A DNA stretch of 64,000 nt, taken from contig NZ_CAJAXH010000222.1 of assembly GCF_903946935.1 (NCBI RefSeq), forward strand, positions 1-64,000. The letters are read 5' to 3'. This DNA comes from an uncultured Thiodictyon sp. (lineage in GTDB: Bacteria > Pseudomonadota > Gammaproteobacteria > Chromatiales > Chromatiaceae). This document shows, piece after piece, positions 1 to 8,907 of this stretch. The notes under the pieces are model-generated. The model made no database searches and was not told where the DNA came from. It saw only the letters and a list, made by a program, of their open reading frames with translations. Made by a program: the position numbers and the translations under genes. Numbering within the stretch: the stretch's first letter is position 1; every line of letters starts with the position of its first letter.

Positions 1-260
1 CTCACGAAGGTTCACGCACGGGGCCTCGGACAGTAAGGGGACCGACGTGCTTTATACCCGGGCCACCTGGCGTTGTCCAGTGTTGCGGACAACCGCCGGT
101 TGCAACAGAGAGTCCTGGCTAGAACGGTTCCGCCCTGGGGGTAGGGGGCTGAACGGTTGCGTCCAATCTAAGTCTATGATAGATAATTATTTCAATGCAA
201 ACTGCCAGCCTTGACAACACCTTGCGCACCACATTGAGCCTTTAGTCCCCACCTTCCCCT
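1..260. other. Leading intergenic stretch, no gene recognised
   Basis: No reading frame here resembles a known protein. The last 70 bases before the ABC-transporter relic are AT-richer than the surroundings and may carry that relic's old promoter region, but no clear -35/-10 pair was identified. Confidence 0.4.
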
Positions 261-449
261 ATGTCAGACATTGCCATCTCAGTCGAAAACCTTAGTAAGT
301 CCTACCTGGTCGGCCACCACGCCGCCCAGACGGAGCGGTATACTGCGCTGCGCGATGTGCTCGCCCGCAACGCCCGCAACCTGGCGCGCAAGACCCGCGA
401 CATGTTCCAGGGACGAGCCATCGTGCAGCGCGACGTGGTGGAGGAATGA
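261..449 (+). pseudogene. Truncated Wzt-type polysaccharide ABC transporter ATPase (N-terminal relic)
   Basis: This 62-codon frame matches the N-terminus of polysaccharide-export ATPases of the Wzt/TagH type: it opens with SDIAISVENLSKSYLVG and runs through the usual linker to QRDVVEE. In full-length relatives the next residues lead into the first strand and Walker A. Here a TGA follows directly and no frame downstream restores the P-loop. The protein therefore has no nucleotide-binding site and is read as a dead fragment. A complete Wzt lies 3.3 kb downstream (3710-5005), so this is probably the remains of an earlier or replaced export gene at the edge of the locus. That the frame is still translated cannot be excluded. 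Confidence 0.75.
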
Positions 450-793
450 TGGTCGTCGGTCATGATCGTTTTTCCGGCCGTCCGGCCGCGACGGGTCGTC
501 GCAAGGACGGTGGCCGGAGTTATGATCAAGGCTGGCAGAGAGAAATTGAGTCTGGTTCAGCCTTCCCCTATAATGGCCTCTTAGGTACAGGGATCCTTGG
601 AGCTATTGATTGGTTCGAACACGGATGCATATCCTCAAAGAGGGGCAAATCCCGGATCGCACCGAAGAGAGAATTTTTCGTCCGCAAGGCAATGGATTCT
701 AGCGTCGCTGCGCGAGGGGCCGAAGCCGACCGTCGCCTATTTCAAGCAGTTGCTTGCAGCGCCTTAAATCAACGGGGTTTAACCGAAATTCAG
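450..793. other. Gene debris between the Wzt relic and galE
   Basis: The galE frame stays open upstream of its ATG through this stretch, but the translation shows no epimerase similarity. In another frame, positions 696-764 read ILASLREGPKPTVAYFKQLL then AAP and a stop, which looks like the natural C-terminus of some protein, without a recognisable body. I read the stretch as decayed coding DNA. Confidence 0.4.
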
Positions 794-1819
794 ATGGCTT
801 CGAGCAACACCATTCTGGTCACCGGCGGCGCCGGCTACATCGGCAGCCATGCCTGCAAGGCCCTCGCCCACGCCGGCTTCACACCCGTCAGCTACGACAA
901 CCTGGTCTATGGCCACCGCTGGGCGGTGCGTTGGGGACCGTTGGAGGAGGGCGACATCGGCGACCGCGCCCGTCTGGACGCCGTGATCGCGCAGTACCGA
1001 CCCGCCGCCGTGATGCACTTTGCCGCCTATGCCTATGTCGGCGAATCGGTCCTCAATCCCGGCAAATACTACCGCAACAATGTTGTCGGAAGCCTCACGC
1101 TGCTGGAGGCGATGCGCGACCACGGTATCGGGCAGCTCGTCTTCTCCAGCACCTGCGCGACCTACGGAGAGCCGCAGCGGGTACCGATCGACGAAGGCCA
1201 TGTGCAGCGCCCGATCAATCCCTACGGCGCCTCCAAGCTGATGATCGAGCGGATGCTTGGGGACTTTGCAACCGCGCACGGGCTGAACTGGATTGCCCTG
1301 CGCTACTTCAATGCCGCCGGTGCCGATCCGGATGCCGAGATCGGCGAGCGACACGATCCGGAGACCCACTTGATCCCCCTCGTGCTCGACGCCGCAGCAG
1401 GCATACGCCCGTCCATCACGGTTTACGGCGATGACTATGACACACCGGACGGCACCTGCATCCGCGACTATATCCATGTGTCGGACCTGTCCGACGCCCA
1501 CGTCCTCGCGTTACGGTCATTGCAGAGTGGAGGACCGAGCGTCGCCTATAATCTTGGCAACGGCCAGGGCTTTTCCGTGCGGGAAGTGATTGCGCACGCA
1601 GGGGAGATTACCGGCAGGGACATCCCGGTTGTCCTCGGCCCAAGACGCCCCGGCGATCCACCGCGACTGGTTGCGGACGCGAGCCAGGCACAGGAGGTTC
1701 TCGGCTGGCAGCCCCGCTACCCGTCGCTGGACGAGATCATCGCGTCGGCCTGGCGGTGGCATCAATGGCACGCACCAGCACCACCCACGAGCGAATCCCG
1801 AACAGCATTACCCATCTGA
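794..1819 (+). CDS. galE: UDP-glucose 4-epimerase
   Basis: GalE interconverts UDP-glucose and UDP-galactose (or the N-acetyl forms) in the cytoplasm and here supplies precursors for the polysaccharide locus. The 341-residue product has the usual GalE length of about 340. It begins with the NAD-binding Rossmann motif VTGGAGYIGSH, has the catalytic SSTCATYG and the YxxxK pair in NPYGASKLMIE, and the later RDYIHVSDL segment typical of the family. The frame is open further upstream, but family length and the motif sitting six residues after ATG 794 fix the start. UDP-galactose made here could feed the UDP-galactopyranose mutase at 8908-10005. Substrate specificity (Glc versus GlcNAc) cannot be read from sequence alone. 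Confidence 0.93.
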   Translation: MASSNTILVTGGAGYIGSHACKALAHAGFTPVSYDNLVYGHRWAVRWGPLEEGDIGDRARLDAVIAQYRPAAVMHFAAYAYVGESVLNPGKYYRNNVVGSLTLLEAMRDHGIGQLVFSSTCATYGEPQRVPIDEGHVQRPINPYGASKLMIERMLGDFATAHGLNWIALRYFNAAGADPDAEIGERHDPETHLIPLVLDAAAGIRPSITVYGDDYDTPDGTCIRDYIHVSDLSDAHVLALRSLQSGGPSVAYNLGNGQGFSVREVIAHAGEITGRDIPVVLGPRRPGDPPRLVADASQAQEVLGWQPRYPSLDEIIASAWRWHQWHAPAPPTSESRTALPI

Positions 1820-1930
1820 ACCGCGTCCCGGAATACGATAGGTGCTTCAAGCCGAATGAGAGTGTCGGGCATGCGGCGAGCAGCGAAGTTGACCGGGCTG
1901 CAATAGACAGACCGGATTGCTACCGTACCC

Positions 1931-2866
1931 ATGCAAAAAGAGTCCAGAATGCCCGATCTGTTGCGTGACCAGTTGTTTTCCAGCAATCCCTACGCGGACT
2001 TCGATGCCGACGCCTATCCGCCCGATCTCCAGGGCTGGGGTAGCCAACATCCAATCTTCGAGCGACTCCTCGCCGAGTTGCGACCCCGGCGCGTCATTGA
2101 GGTTGGTACCTGGAAAGGCGCTTCCGCGTTACACATGGCCGAGTGCTTGCGTCGCCTAGGGATTGAAGCCGAGATCGTGTGCATCGACACCTGGCTCGGA
2201 TCGCTGGAGTTCTGGAAGGACAAGCAGGACCCCGACCGATATCTTTCACTGAACCTGCGCAACGGCTACCCAAGCGTATATTATCAATTCTTGGCAAACG
2301 TGCTGAAGACCGGGATGCAGGCCCTAATCACACCATTCCCGCAGACCGCGAGAATCGGGGCGCGATGGCTGACCGTGCATGGCGTTCAAGCAGAACTGAT
2401 CTATATCGACGCGAGTCATGAAGAGGAAGAAGTTCTCTCGGATCTGCTCGATTTCTGGCCGCTGGTGGCCCCCGGTGGGGTCCTACTCGGCGACGATCAC
2501 GATGAATACTGGCCTGGTGTGCGCTCCGCGGTAGCGCGTTTTACCCGCCAACTCGGCCTTCAGCCTGAGGTCGACGATGGAAAGTGGCTGCTGCGCAAAC
2601 CATTGGACTGGGATCCGGCGCGACTAGCAGTATCGAGTCAAGATCCGGTCAGCTTGGCCACCTCAGTTCGGTTCGAGGTCATCAGTGAGCAATTGGTTAA
2701 GCTATTGAATCGAACCGATCAGAACACGGCACTTGCCGACCAACTGGGCTCGGCTCAGCAGCGTTTGCACGAACTGGATCGTTGGTTTTCCCATATCAGC
2801 AAGACGAGGACCTGGCGCTGGGTCGCACGTCGAGTCATCGCAAGGCGCGGAACGCCTTGGGGGTGA
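1931..2866 (+). CDS. Class I SAM-dependent methyltransferase (Methyltransf_24-like)
   Basis: Predicted to transfer a methyl group from S-adenosylmethionine, probably to a sugar or glycan end. The fold signature is VIEVGTWKGASALHMAE (SAM-binding glycine loop, near residue 55), followed by VCIDTWLG (acidic ribose-binding position) and a VAPGGVLLGDDHD segment that in related small-molecule methyltransferases holds metal- or substrate-binding acids. The last about 100 residues include a helical, possibly coiled stretch. It precedes the Wzm/Wzt exporter by 10 bases, and in several O-antigen ABC export systems a methyltransferase caps chains before export, so a capping role is plausible but inferred. 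A second in-frame ATG at 1949 is an alternative start. Confidence 0.75.
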   Translation: MQKESRMPDLLRDQLFSSNPYADFDADAYPPDLQGWGSQHPIFERLLAELRPRRVIEVGTWKGASALHMAECLRRLGIEAEIVCIDTWLGSLEFWKDKQDPDRYLSLNLRNGYPSVYYQFLANVLKTGMQALITPFPQTARIGARWLTVHGVQAELIYIDASHEEEEVLSDLLDFWPLVAPGGVLLGDDHDEYWPGVRSAVARFTRQLGLQPEVDDGKWLLRKPLDWDPARLAVSSQDPVSLATSVRFEVISEQLVKLLNRTDQNTALADQLGSAQQRLHELDRWFSHISKTRTWRWVARRVIARRGTPWG

Positions 2867-2876
2867 TCAACAGACC

Positions 2877-3710
2877 ATGGCGGGCATTGCGACATCGAAG
2901 TTGGTTCTTCATATGACCGAACAGCTGACAGCGCATTTGGCTCTCGCCCGGCTGACACTCGTTTATGCCTTGACGGCAAGCGAACTACGGCGTCGCTATG
3001 TCGGCAATGTCCTGGGGATCGCTTGGGCCTTCATCCAGCCTGCCACGAGCATTGCCATCCTCTGGTTCGTCTTCCAGGTCGGGTTCAAGATCGGGCCGGT
3101 CAGCGACAAGCCGTTCGTCCTCTGGCTCACCCTCGGGATGTTACCCTGGTTCTTCTTCGCCGATGCGGTGCTCGGTGGCACCCGCAGTATTCTCGAGAAC
3201 GACTTCCTGGTAAAGAAACTGGTGTTTCCGGTCGGTTTGCTACCGCTCATCAAGCTGAATAGCGCATTGCTGATCCACGGCGTCTTACTGGTCGGGCTGC
3301 TGATCGTTGTCATGGTCACCAGTTATGCCCCCTCCTGGTATTGGCTCCAAGTCTTCTATTACATGTTGGGGGCCTACCTGCTCGCGCTGGGTATCAGCTG
3401 GCTGACGAGCGCCGCCGCGGTTTTCTTCCGTGATATCGGCGAGATCGCAGCCATGCTGGTCCAATTCGGCTTTTGGCTTACTCCCGTATTTTGGTCGGCC
3501 GATAGTCTGCCAAACGGCTATCGCTGGGTTATCGACCTGAATCCCATGGCCTATGTCATCGCTGGCTATCGGAAGGCCGTCATCGGCAATCAGTGGTTCT
3601 GGGAAGAGCCCGTCGCGCTATTCTACTTTTGGAGCTTGGTGTTGCTGCTGTTGCTGGTCGGCTCGACGGTCTTCGATCGGCTCCGTCGACATTTTGCGGA
3701 CGTTCTGTAA
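2877..3710 (+). CDS. wzm: Polysaccharide ABC transporter permease (Wzm-type)
   Basis: Inner-membrane subunit of an ABC-2 exporter that moves undecaprenyl-linked polysaccharide across the membrane. The 277-residue product has about six hydrophobic segments and the family opening ELRRRYVGNVLGIAWAFIQP, followed by FVFQVGFK. The ABC-2 permease C-terminal half includes FWLTPVFWSADSLP and LNPMAYVIAGYR. ATG 2877 gives the expected length; ATG 2913 (MTEQLTAH) is a possible shorter start. Its stop codon overlaps the start of the ATPase gene (TAATG at 3708-3712), a standard translationally coupled Wzm-Wzt pair. Confidence 0.9.
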   Translation: MAGIATSKLVLHMTEQLTAHLALARLTLVYALTASELRRRYVGNVLGIAWAFIQPATSIAILWFVFQVGFKIGPVSDKPFVLWLTLGMLPWFFFADAVLGGTRSILENDFLVKKLVFPVGLLPLIKLNSALLIHGVLLVGLLIVVMVTSYAPSWYWLQVFYYMLGAYLLALGISWLTSAAAVFFRDIGEIAAMLVQFGFWLTPVFWSADSLPNGYRWVIDLNPMAYVIAGYRKAVIGNQWFWEEPVALFYFWSLVLLLLLVGSTVFDRLRRHFADVL

Positions 3711-5005
3711 TGAGTGAGATCGCACTGCGTGCCCAGGACCTAAGCAAACGTTATTTGCTCTACGAGCGTCGCCGGGACCGTGCGATCGAAGCCTTGTTCC
3801 CGTTCGCCGGGAAACGTCACCATGACTTCATGGCGTTGGACAGCGTCAGCTTCGAGATCGGCAAGGCAGAGACCGTTGGCATCATCGGTCGCAATGGTTC
3901 CGGCAAGTCGACCCTGCTGAAGGTCATCTGCGGTGTTCTGACCCCCACGACCGGCGAGATTGAAGTCAACGGAACCGTCAGTTCCATCCTGGAGCTTGGT
4001 GCGGGATTCAATCCGCTGATGACCGGCATCGAGAATATTTTTCTTTACGGCACCCTGATGGGACTGCGCCGCCGCGACATTGAGGCCAAACTGGACGCCA
4101 TTCTGGCGTTCGCCGATCTCGGCGACTTCATCACCCAGCCAATGAAGCACTTCAGCTCCGGCATGTTCGCCCGGCTGGCGTTCGCCACCACGATGAACGT
4201 CGACCCCGATGTCTTGATCATTGATGAGGCGCTGAGCGTCGGCGACGGCTTGTTTCAACGAAAATGCTTGAAGCGCTTTGCCGAGCTGCGCGACAGCGGC
4301 TGCACCATACTGCTCGTTTCTCACGACCTCGACCTTATCAAGAGCAATACCGAGCGCGCATTGTACCTGCGAGGCGGCAGACTAGCCGCATTCGGCGCGA
4401 CCGATGCCGTGGTTAATGAATATCGGACCGAGCTATTTCAACAAAAGGCCGAGATCCCCAAGCGGGAGATCAGCGATACGATTGAACCGAGCGGAGACTG
4501 CGTTTTCTATGAAAATTCCGAATGCCTTTGCTACGGAAACGGTGGTGCGCGTATACGCTACCTGGCCGTGCATGGTCTTCGCCAAGGCAACGTCTTTGTG
4601 GGAGGCGAGGCGGTCGAGATAGAGCTTGTCGTCGATTGGGACGTCGATGACGTGCTGCGCATCGCCCGCGAACAACGAGTACGAGAAAATATTATTGTCG
4701 GCTTACGGCTGGAGGATCGACGTCGGATCGAAATCATGGCCTTCAATACCTTCCTGTCTGGCCATCTGATCGACGCAGCCCAGCATGGCAATTGCAGGTT
4801 TAGCTTCCGTTTCACAATGCCGCGACTTTACCCGTCGGATTTCTTTCTCGCTCCAGCCATCGCGCTTGGCGAGCACGATGATCACACCCAGCTCCGCTGG
4901 TGCGATAATTTCGGCATACTCAAGTCCTCGCCACCAAATGCAAAGGACTTTCTGGGCGTTATCGCCTGGCCCTACCTCGTCAAAGCATATGCGCCTATAG
5001 CGTGA
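3710..5005 (+). CDS. wzt: Polysaccharide ABC transporter ATP-binding protein with C-terminal carbohydrate-binding domain (Wzt-type)
   Basis: ATPase partner of the upstream permease. The nucleotide-binding domain occupies roughly residues 1-240: Walker A GRNGSGKST (60-68), signature FSSGMFARLAF (148-158), Walker B DVLIIDEAL (167-175) and the switch His in LVSHD. Residues about 265-431 form a Wzt-C domain, which in E. coli O8/O9a recognises the capped end of the O-antigen. Its presence implies chain-end-specific export, fitting the methyltransferase just upstream. The 431-residue length is normal for two-domain Wzt. ATG 3710 overlaps the wzm stop codon. Confidence 0.92.
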   Translation: MSEIALRAQDLSKRYLLYERRRDRAIEALFPFAGKRHHDFMALDSVSFEIGKAETVGIIGRNGSGKSTLLKVICGVLTPTTGEIEVNGTVSSILELGAGFNPLMTGIENIFLYGTLMGLRRRDIEAKLDAILAFADLGDFITQPMKHFSSGMFARLAFATTMNVDPDVLIIDEALSVGDGLFQRKCLKRFAELRDSGCTILLVSHDLDLIKSNTERALYLRGGRLAAFGATDAVVNEYRTELFQQKAEIPKREISDTIEPSGDCVFYENSECLCYGNGGARIRYLAVHGLRQGNVFVGGEAVEIELVVDWDVDDVLRIAREQRVRENIIVGLRLEDRRRIEIMAFNTFLSGHLIDAAQHGNCRFSFRFTMPRLYPSDFFLAPAIALGEHDDHTQLRWCDNFGILKSSPPNAKDFLGVIAWPYLVKAYAPIA

Positions 5006-5035
5006 GTTAATAATTTAAACCCGAATCGCGCACAA

Positions 5036-6367
5036 TTGCTAACGAATTGGAGTTTATCGATTTTGAGAACCGACCCGTCTGACCACCCCTGCTATGCCCC
5101 ATTTGGCCAATTGTATCTTGTGCCGCGCGAGCATCTCGATTTGCGCTTTTGCCCATATCATCAATCCGTATTAATAAGAGACCAAAAGGAATTGTTCAGA
5201 AAAGGAATTACAGAGCTAGATGCTCTATTAAACGACCACAAGTCGTTGAAAATAAGGCGCGAAGCTTTTCTAAACGGAGACTATCTACATGGAGCCGGTT
5301 GTTCACCGCAATGCTACTGGTATCAGACTTGGCGAGAGGGCGGAAGATCTTATCGTTCCGATGATTATCTCGGCAACGACGGAAGATACCGAGTCCGGCG
5401 AATATGGTTGTCATTGGGCCCTGACTGCAATCTGACCTGCCGCTATTGCCTTGAGCCTAAGCATTTTCACATTAACTACAAGACTTGCAGTCCTGCTGCA
5501 ATCAATCTAGCACGTGATCTGGTATTGCGAGGGAGTAACGTTTTGCTCACCGGAGGGGAGCCATTTCTTCCGAAATTTGGCCTGTTAGAGACTTTCAGGG
5601 AGTTGGCAAATAGCGGCCAGCGAGAGAGCCAAGGCCGATTCGACATTCAAACCAATGGTATCTACCTTAACCACGATGTAAGAAGGTTACTATTGCAGGC
5701 ACCCATTTCCGGCATCGGCATATCGATGGATACCCTGCGGCCGGACATATTCGAGTATCTTCGAAGAGGTGCAAGCTTCGAAAAGGTTTGGGATAATGCC
5801 AGGTCATTGGTGCGGGAGCGCAACGCGGCGGGTCTCCAGGAGCCTAGCGTTACCATCCTCTGTGCTGTCATGAGAGCAAACTGTGATCATTTGGCGGAGA
5901 CGATTGACAGGGTTGTCGCCGAAGGCATGGATATCAGTCTCAACGTGCTCTTCAAGGCCTATTTCTCACCGGATTTTTCTAGGGATCAATCGGTGTCGAA
6001 TCTCTCCTTAAAGGAGATGTATCGTCTGGCCGCCTCGCTAGACCGGATCTCAAAACAGTATGGCGACGACGGTCCGGTAAAATCGCAGGCCTTTCGGGGG
6101 CAGCTCGCTCATATAATTGAGCAAAAGAGACGTGGTGATGTTACGCAAGTCATTCTCGGAACAAGAGAAATCAACACGCCAGGTAAGACCCTCAGAGAGG
6201 GAAATATGGGCGCCGCCGCGCGTGAATGGAAGGCTGCCTTGGCCCGTAAGTTCCGGATGTCGGGCGAGGCTATGCGAAAGGGAAGTGTCATCGAACTCAT
6301 TAAAGGGGGGCATCTCCTTGCTGCGGCTGAAAAAGCGATTCGCCTTGCGCGAAGAATACTTCTCTAA
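5036..6367 (+). CDS. Radical SAM enzyme of unknown substrate
   Basis: The radical SAM 4Fe-4S motif CNLTCRYC is present (Cys131, Cys135, Cys138 counted from TTG 5036), followed by LLTGGEPFL (SAM amino-group GGE) and a strand holding DIQTNG. N-terminal cysteines (FCPYH near residue 39, GCSPQC near 89-93) precede the barrel and could bind a second cluster or zinc; no C-terminal SPASM cysteine cluster is visible. No ATG starts the frame: TTG 5036 is the longest start, but TTG 5063, 10 bases after GGAG at 5049-5052, fits better. Codon use is clearly AT-richer than wzm/wzt, as in the next two genes. It is unlike B12-type radical SAM methylases. The target (sugar, lipid or peptide) is unknown. Confidence 0.8.
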   Translation: MLTNWSLSILRTDPSDHPCYAPFGQLYLVPREHLDLRFCPYHQSVLIRDQKELFRKGITELDALLNDHKSLKIRREAFLNGDYLHGAGCSPQCYWYQTWREGGRSYRSDDYLGNDGRYRVRRIWLSLGPDCNLTCRYCLEPKHFHINYKTCSPAAINLARDLVLRGSNVLLTGGEPFLPKFGLLETFRELANSGQRESQGRFDIQTNGIYLNHDVRRLLLQAPISGIGISMDTLRPDIFEYLRRGASFEKVWDNARSLVRERNAAGLQEPSVTILCAVMRANCDHLAETIDRVVAEGMDISLNVLFKAYFSPDFSRDQSVSNLSLKEMYRLAASLDRISKQYGDDGPVKSQAFRGQLAHIIEQKRRGDVTQVILGTREINTPGKTLREGNMGAAAREWKAALARKFRMSGEAMRKGSVIELIKGGHLLAAAEKAIRLARRILL

Positions 6368-6421
6368 CAAATGACTGAATACGTTGATTTGTCGTCAAAA
6401 AGCATTACGAGCACCATTATA

Positions 6422-7666
6422 ATGAAAATATTGCACATTTCGACTTCCGATGTGGGGCATGGCGCCGGCGTATCAGCTGTTCGGCTGCACGATGCTTTAC
6501 GATCTATTGGCTGCGACTCGACTCTATTAGTCAAGGAAAAGCTAACAGATGATTCATCGATTATCGCATACGAGCCGCCGCCTGTATCATGGTTATCACG
6601 TAAAGGGCGGTTTCTATCAGGAAAGGCGGATTTCTTGGGAAATTATTTGCTTCCGCAAAACTATGGCTCGATTACCAGCCGAACTTTCCTAAGATGCATA
6701 TGCGATTTGTCACCTAGAATCATCAATCTGCACGCGATACATGGCCATAAGCTATATTTTCCTTACGGGCTTCTGCCGGAACTATCCAGCCGCGCTAAGT
6801 TGGTTTGGACTCTTCATGACATGTGGGCCTTCACAGGACACTGTACTTATGCTTACGAATGTCAGAAATGGAAGACGAAATGCAATAGGTGCCCTGATTT
6901 GAAGTGCTTCGTTCCTTTGATTCTTGATACCACCACGGTGAATTTTTCACTAAAGAAGAAGGTATATCAGGACTCGAGCTTTACGGTTGTGTGTCCATCG
7001 CGCTGGCTATGCGAATTAGCCAAACAGAGTCCACTGTTTCAAGATAAGCATGTTTTATACATTCCATATGGGATTGACACCGATGTTTTTTTCCCCCGTG
7101 ACAAAATTCTCGCACGCCGCTGGTTGGGGATACCGGAAGGCCACAAGGTGATTCTTACCGTAGCGCATGATTTACTTGACCAAAGGAAAGGATTTAGATA
7201 CTTTCAGGAAGGCTTGGAACGTGCACGGCGACATCTTGGCGACACCACTGTATTGTTGCTTGGGCGGGGGGGAAGCGCGCACCGTATAGCACGAGACTAT
7301 CCAGTGCACTCTTTTGGGTACATTTCGCATTCCTGGTTGCTGGCTATGATCTATTCCGCAGCGGATCTGTTGGTTTTTCCGACACTTGCGGATAATCTAC
7401 CCAATGTTGTACTGGAGTGCATGGCCTGCGGGACACCGGTGGTGAGCTTCGATATCGGGGGATTATCTGATATGATTGAACACGGCAAGACCGGTTGTCT
7501 AGCCAAGTACCGTGACTCGGATGATTTGAAAGAATGTATCGTACAAATGTTAAGAGACGATACCATGCTTGCTGATGCCTCAACTCAGTCAGTAAGGAAA
7601 ATTGAAGCTGAATTTGCATATAGATTGCAAGCTGATCGCTACCTCGAACTGTATAACAGTCTGTAG
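6422..7666 (+). CDS. Glycosyltransferase family 4 (GT-B fold)
   Basis: Retaining GT-B transferase that would add a sugar to the growing lipid-linked glycan at the cytoplasmic membrane face. From ATG 6422 the product starts MKILHISTSDVGHGAG, the usual GT4 N-terminal strand and glycine loop. The C-terminal donor domain has ILTVAHDLLDQRKGF, LLGRGGS and the family E-x7-E region in NLPNVVLECMACGTPVV. In-frame ATG 6371 would add 17 residues without family similarity and lies just after the radical SAM stop. The first domain contains several cysteines (residues about 140-165), unusual for GT4 and resembling colanic-acid WcaC-like enzymes. The gene belongs to the AT-rich insert. Confidence 0.82.
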   Translation: MKILHISTSDVGHGAGVSAVRLHDALRSIGCDSTLLVKEKLTDDSSIIAYEPPPVSWLSRKGRFLSGKADFLGNYLLPQNYGSITSRTFLRCICDLSPRIINLHAIHGHKLYFPYGLLPELSSRAKLVWTLHDMWAFTGHCTYAYECQKWKTKCNRCPDLKCFVPLILDTTTVNFSLKKKVYQDSSFTVVCPSRWLCELAKQSPLFQDKHVLYIPYGIDTDVFFPRDKILARRWLGIPEGHKVILTVAHDLLDQRKGFRYFQEGLERARRHLGDTTVLLLGRGGSAHRIARDYPVHSFGYISHSWLLAMIYSAADLLVFPTLADNLPNVVLECMACGTPVVSFDIGGLSDMIEHGKTGCLAKYRDSDDLKECIVQMLRDDTMLADASTQSVRKIEAEFAYRLQADRYLELYNSL

Positions 7667-7703
7667 ATAGCTCATCGATTCTTGTTACACAGGGGCTGTT
7701 CGC

Positions 7704-8861
7704 ATGAGACGATTTATTGGGAAATGTGCATTGTACGAGAGATTCTTGCTGACGCGCCGGGAAGGCCATAATAGAGTTCTAAGTGTTACAGCAAGACATC
7801 TGCGCAGGCACCTTTTGATCAACGGCCTAGTGAGCAAGAATTGGCTCGTGGACGTTGAACAGCATCTTAAGCGTCCAGATAGAATCCGTATTGGTTTTGG
7901 GCCTCTCAGCTCGCTGGCCGAGGACGAGAGCACAGTCGGAGTCAGAAAGTACCGCATCGATCCTATTGTTGACTACATTAATCAGTCGTCATCAAGATAT
8001 ACGGCAGGCTTTTTTTGGGGGGCTGATGATATCGGAAACTTTGACCTGATTGTATTGGTCAAGTTGTTTGATGTTTTCGAGTATAGCCAGATCCGGTCAT
8101 TAAAGCGGCAAGGTAAGAAGATTATCTATGATATCGTCGACAACCCTTGCAATTATCGCCCGACTCGGGTATATCATGATTCGCCTGAATTCATGGGCAT
8201 GATGGATTTTATTATCGCCTCAAGCCCGTTGCATATTAAGGATATGGAGAATATCGACGTCCCAATTACGTTAATTCCCCATCCAGTAATCAATTTGGCT
8301 ACTAGCGCGCCGTTGCAACAAACGAGGAGCCGAATTAGATTGGTGTGGCAGGGGTATAGTCATAATATTGGTGATATGTTTTCGATCCATCCAATTCTAA
8401 AGCGTGTAGCGGCGGAAACGGGCAGAAACATTCAAGTCATCTATCATACCAACGCGCGCTTTTCTCGCGGCGACTGTTACGAGATTTGGCCATGGCATAT
8501 TTGCGATTGGAAGCAAGTGCTTAGCAGCATGGATATCGGGATCGTCATCAAGAATCGCAGCGATTTTTACCAGGCTAGAAAGCCCTCAAACAAGGTTTTA
8601 TCTTACATGGCGGCTGGCCTACCTGTTATTTGTCATCCGAGTCCATCGGACGAGCTGGTTGTGCAAGATGGTTTTAATGGCTTCAAAATCACTCAAGATG
8701 AAGATTGGTTCACGTACCTCACTGACTTAATTGGCGACGATAAGAAGCGAGAAGTGATTTCCGCCAATGCGAAACAGTTTGCACTTGAAAATTTTTCGAT
8801 CGAAAAGATCGGCGCGCAATATGAAACAATATTTGATAGAGTTTTTTTGGGAGCGAGTTAA
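7704..8861 (+). CDS. Glycosyltransferase, GT-B type
   Basis: The C-terminal half resembles group 1 glycosyltransferases: a new domain starts at IRLVWQGYSHNIGDM, and the donor-binding region reads ARKPSNKVLSYMAAGLPVI followed by a VVQDGFNGF loop. The first 190 residues are poorly conserved but include KKIIYDIVDNP, as in short GT-B acceptor domains. The 385-residue length is typical. AT-richer than flanking glycan genes and 37 bases downstream of the previous glycosyltransferase, so probably the same transcript and the same acquired block. Donor and acceptor cannot be inferred. Confidence 0.72.
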   Translation: MRRFIGKCALYERFLLTRREGHNRVLSVTARHLRRHLLINGLVSKNWLVDVEQHLKRPDRIRIGFGPLSSLAEDESTVGVRKYRIDPIVDYINQSSSRYTAGFFWGADDIGNFDLIVLVKLFDVFEYSQIRSLKRQGKKIIYDIVDNPCNYRPTRVYHDSPEFMGMMDFIIASSPLHIKDMENIDVPITLIPHPVINLATSAPLQQTRSRIRLVWQGYSHNIGDMFSIHPILKRVAAETGRNIQVIYHTNARFSRGDCYEIWPWHICDWKQVLSSMDIGIVIKNRSDFYQARKPSNKVLSYMAAGLPVICHPSPSDELVVQDGFNGFKITQDEDWFTYLTDLIGDDKKREVISANAKQFALENFSIEKIGAQYETIFDRVFLGAS

Positions 8862-8907
8862 TCCCGCGTCGATTTTGATGTATCTTTTGCGTTAGGCAGG
8901 CTTGGTA

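Noticed and set aside
446..793. Long N-terminal extension of GalE
   Set aside because: The frame is open, but the 116 extra residues have no epimerase similarity and the NAD motif is placed correctly from ATG 794.
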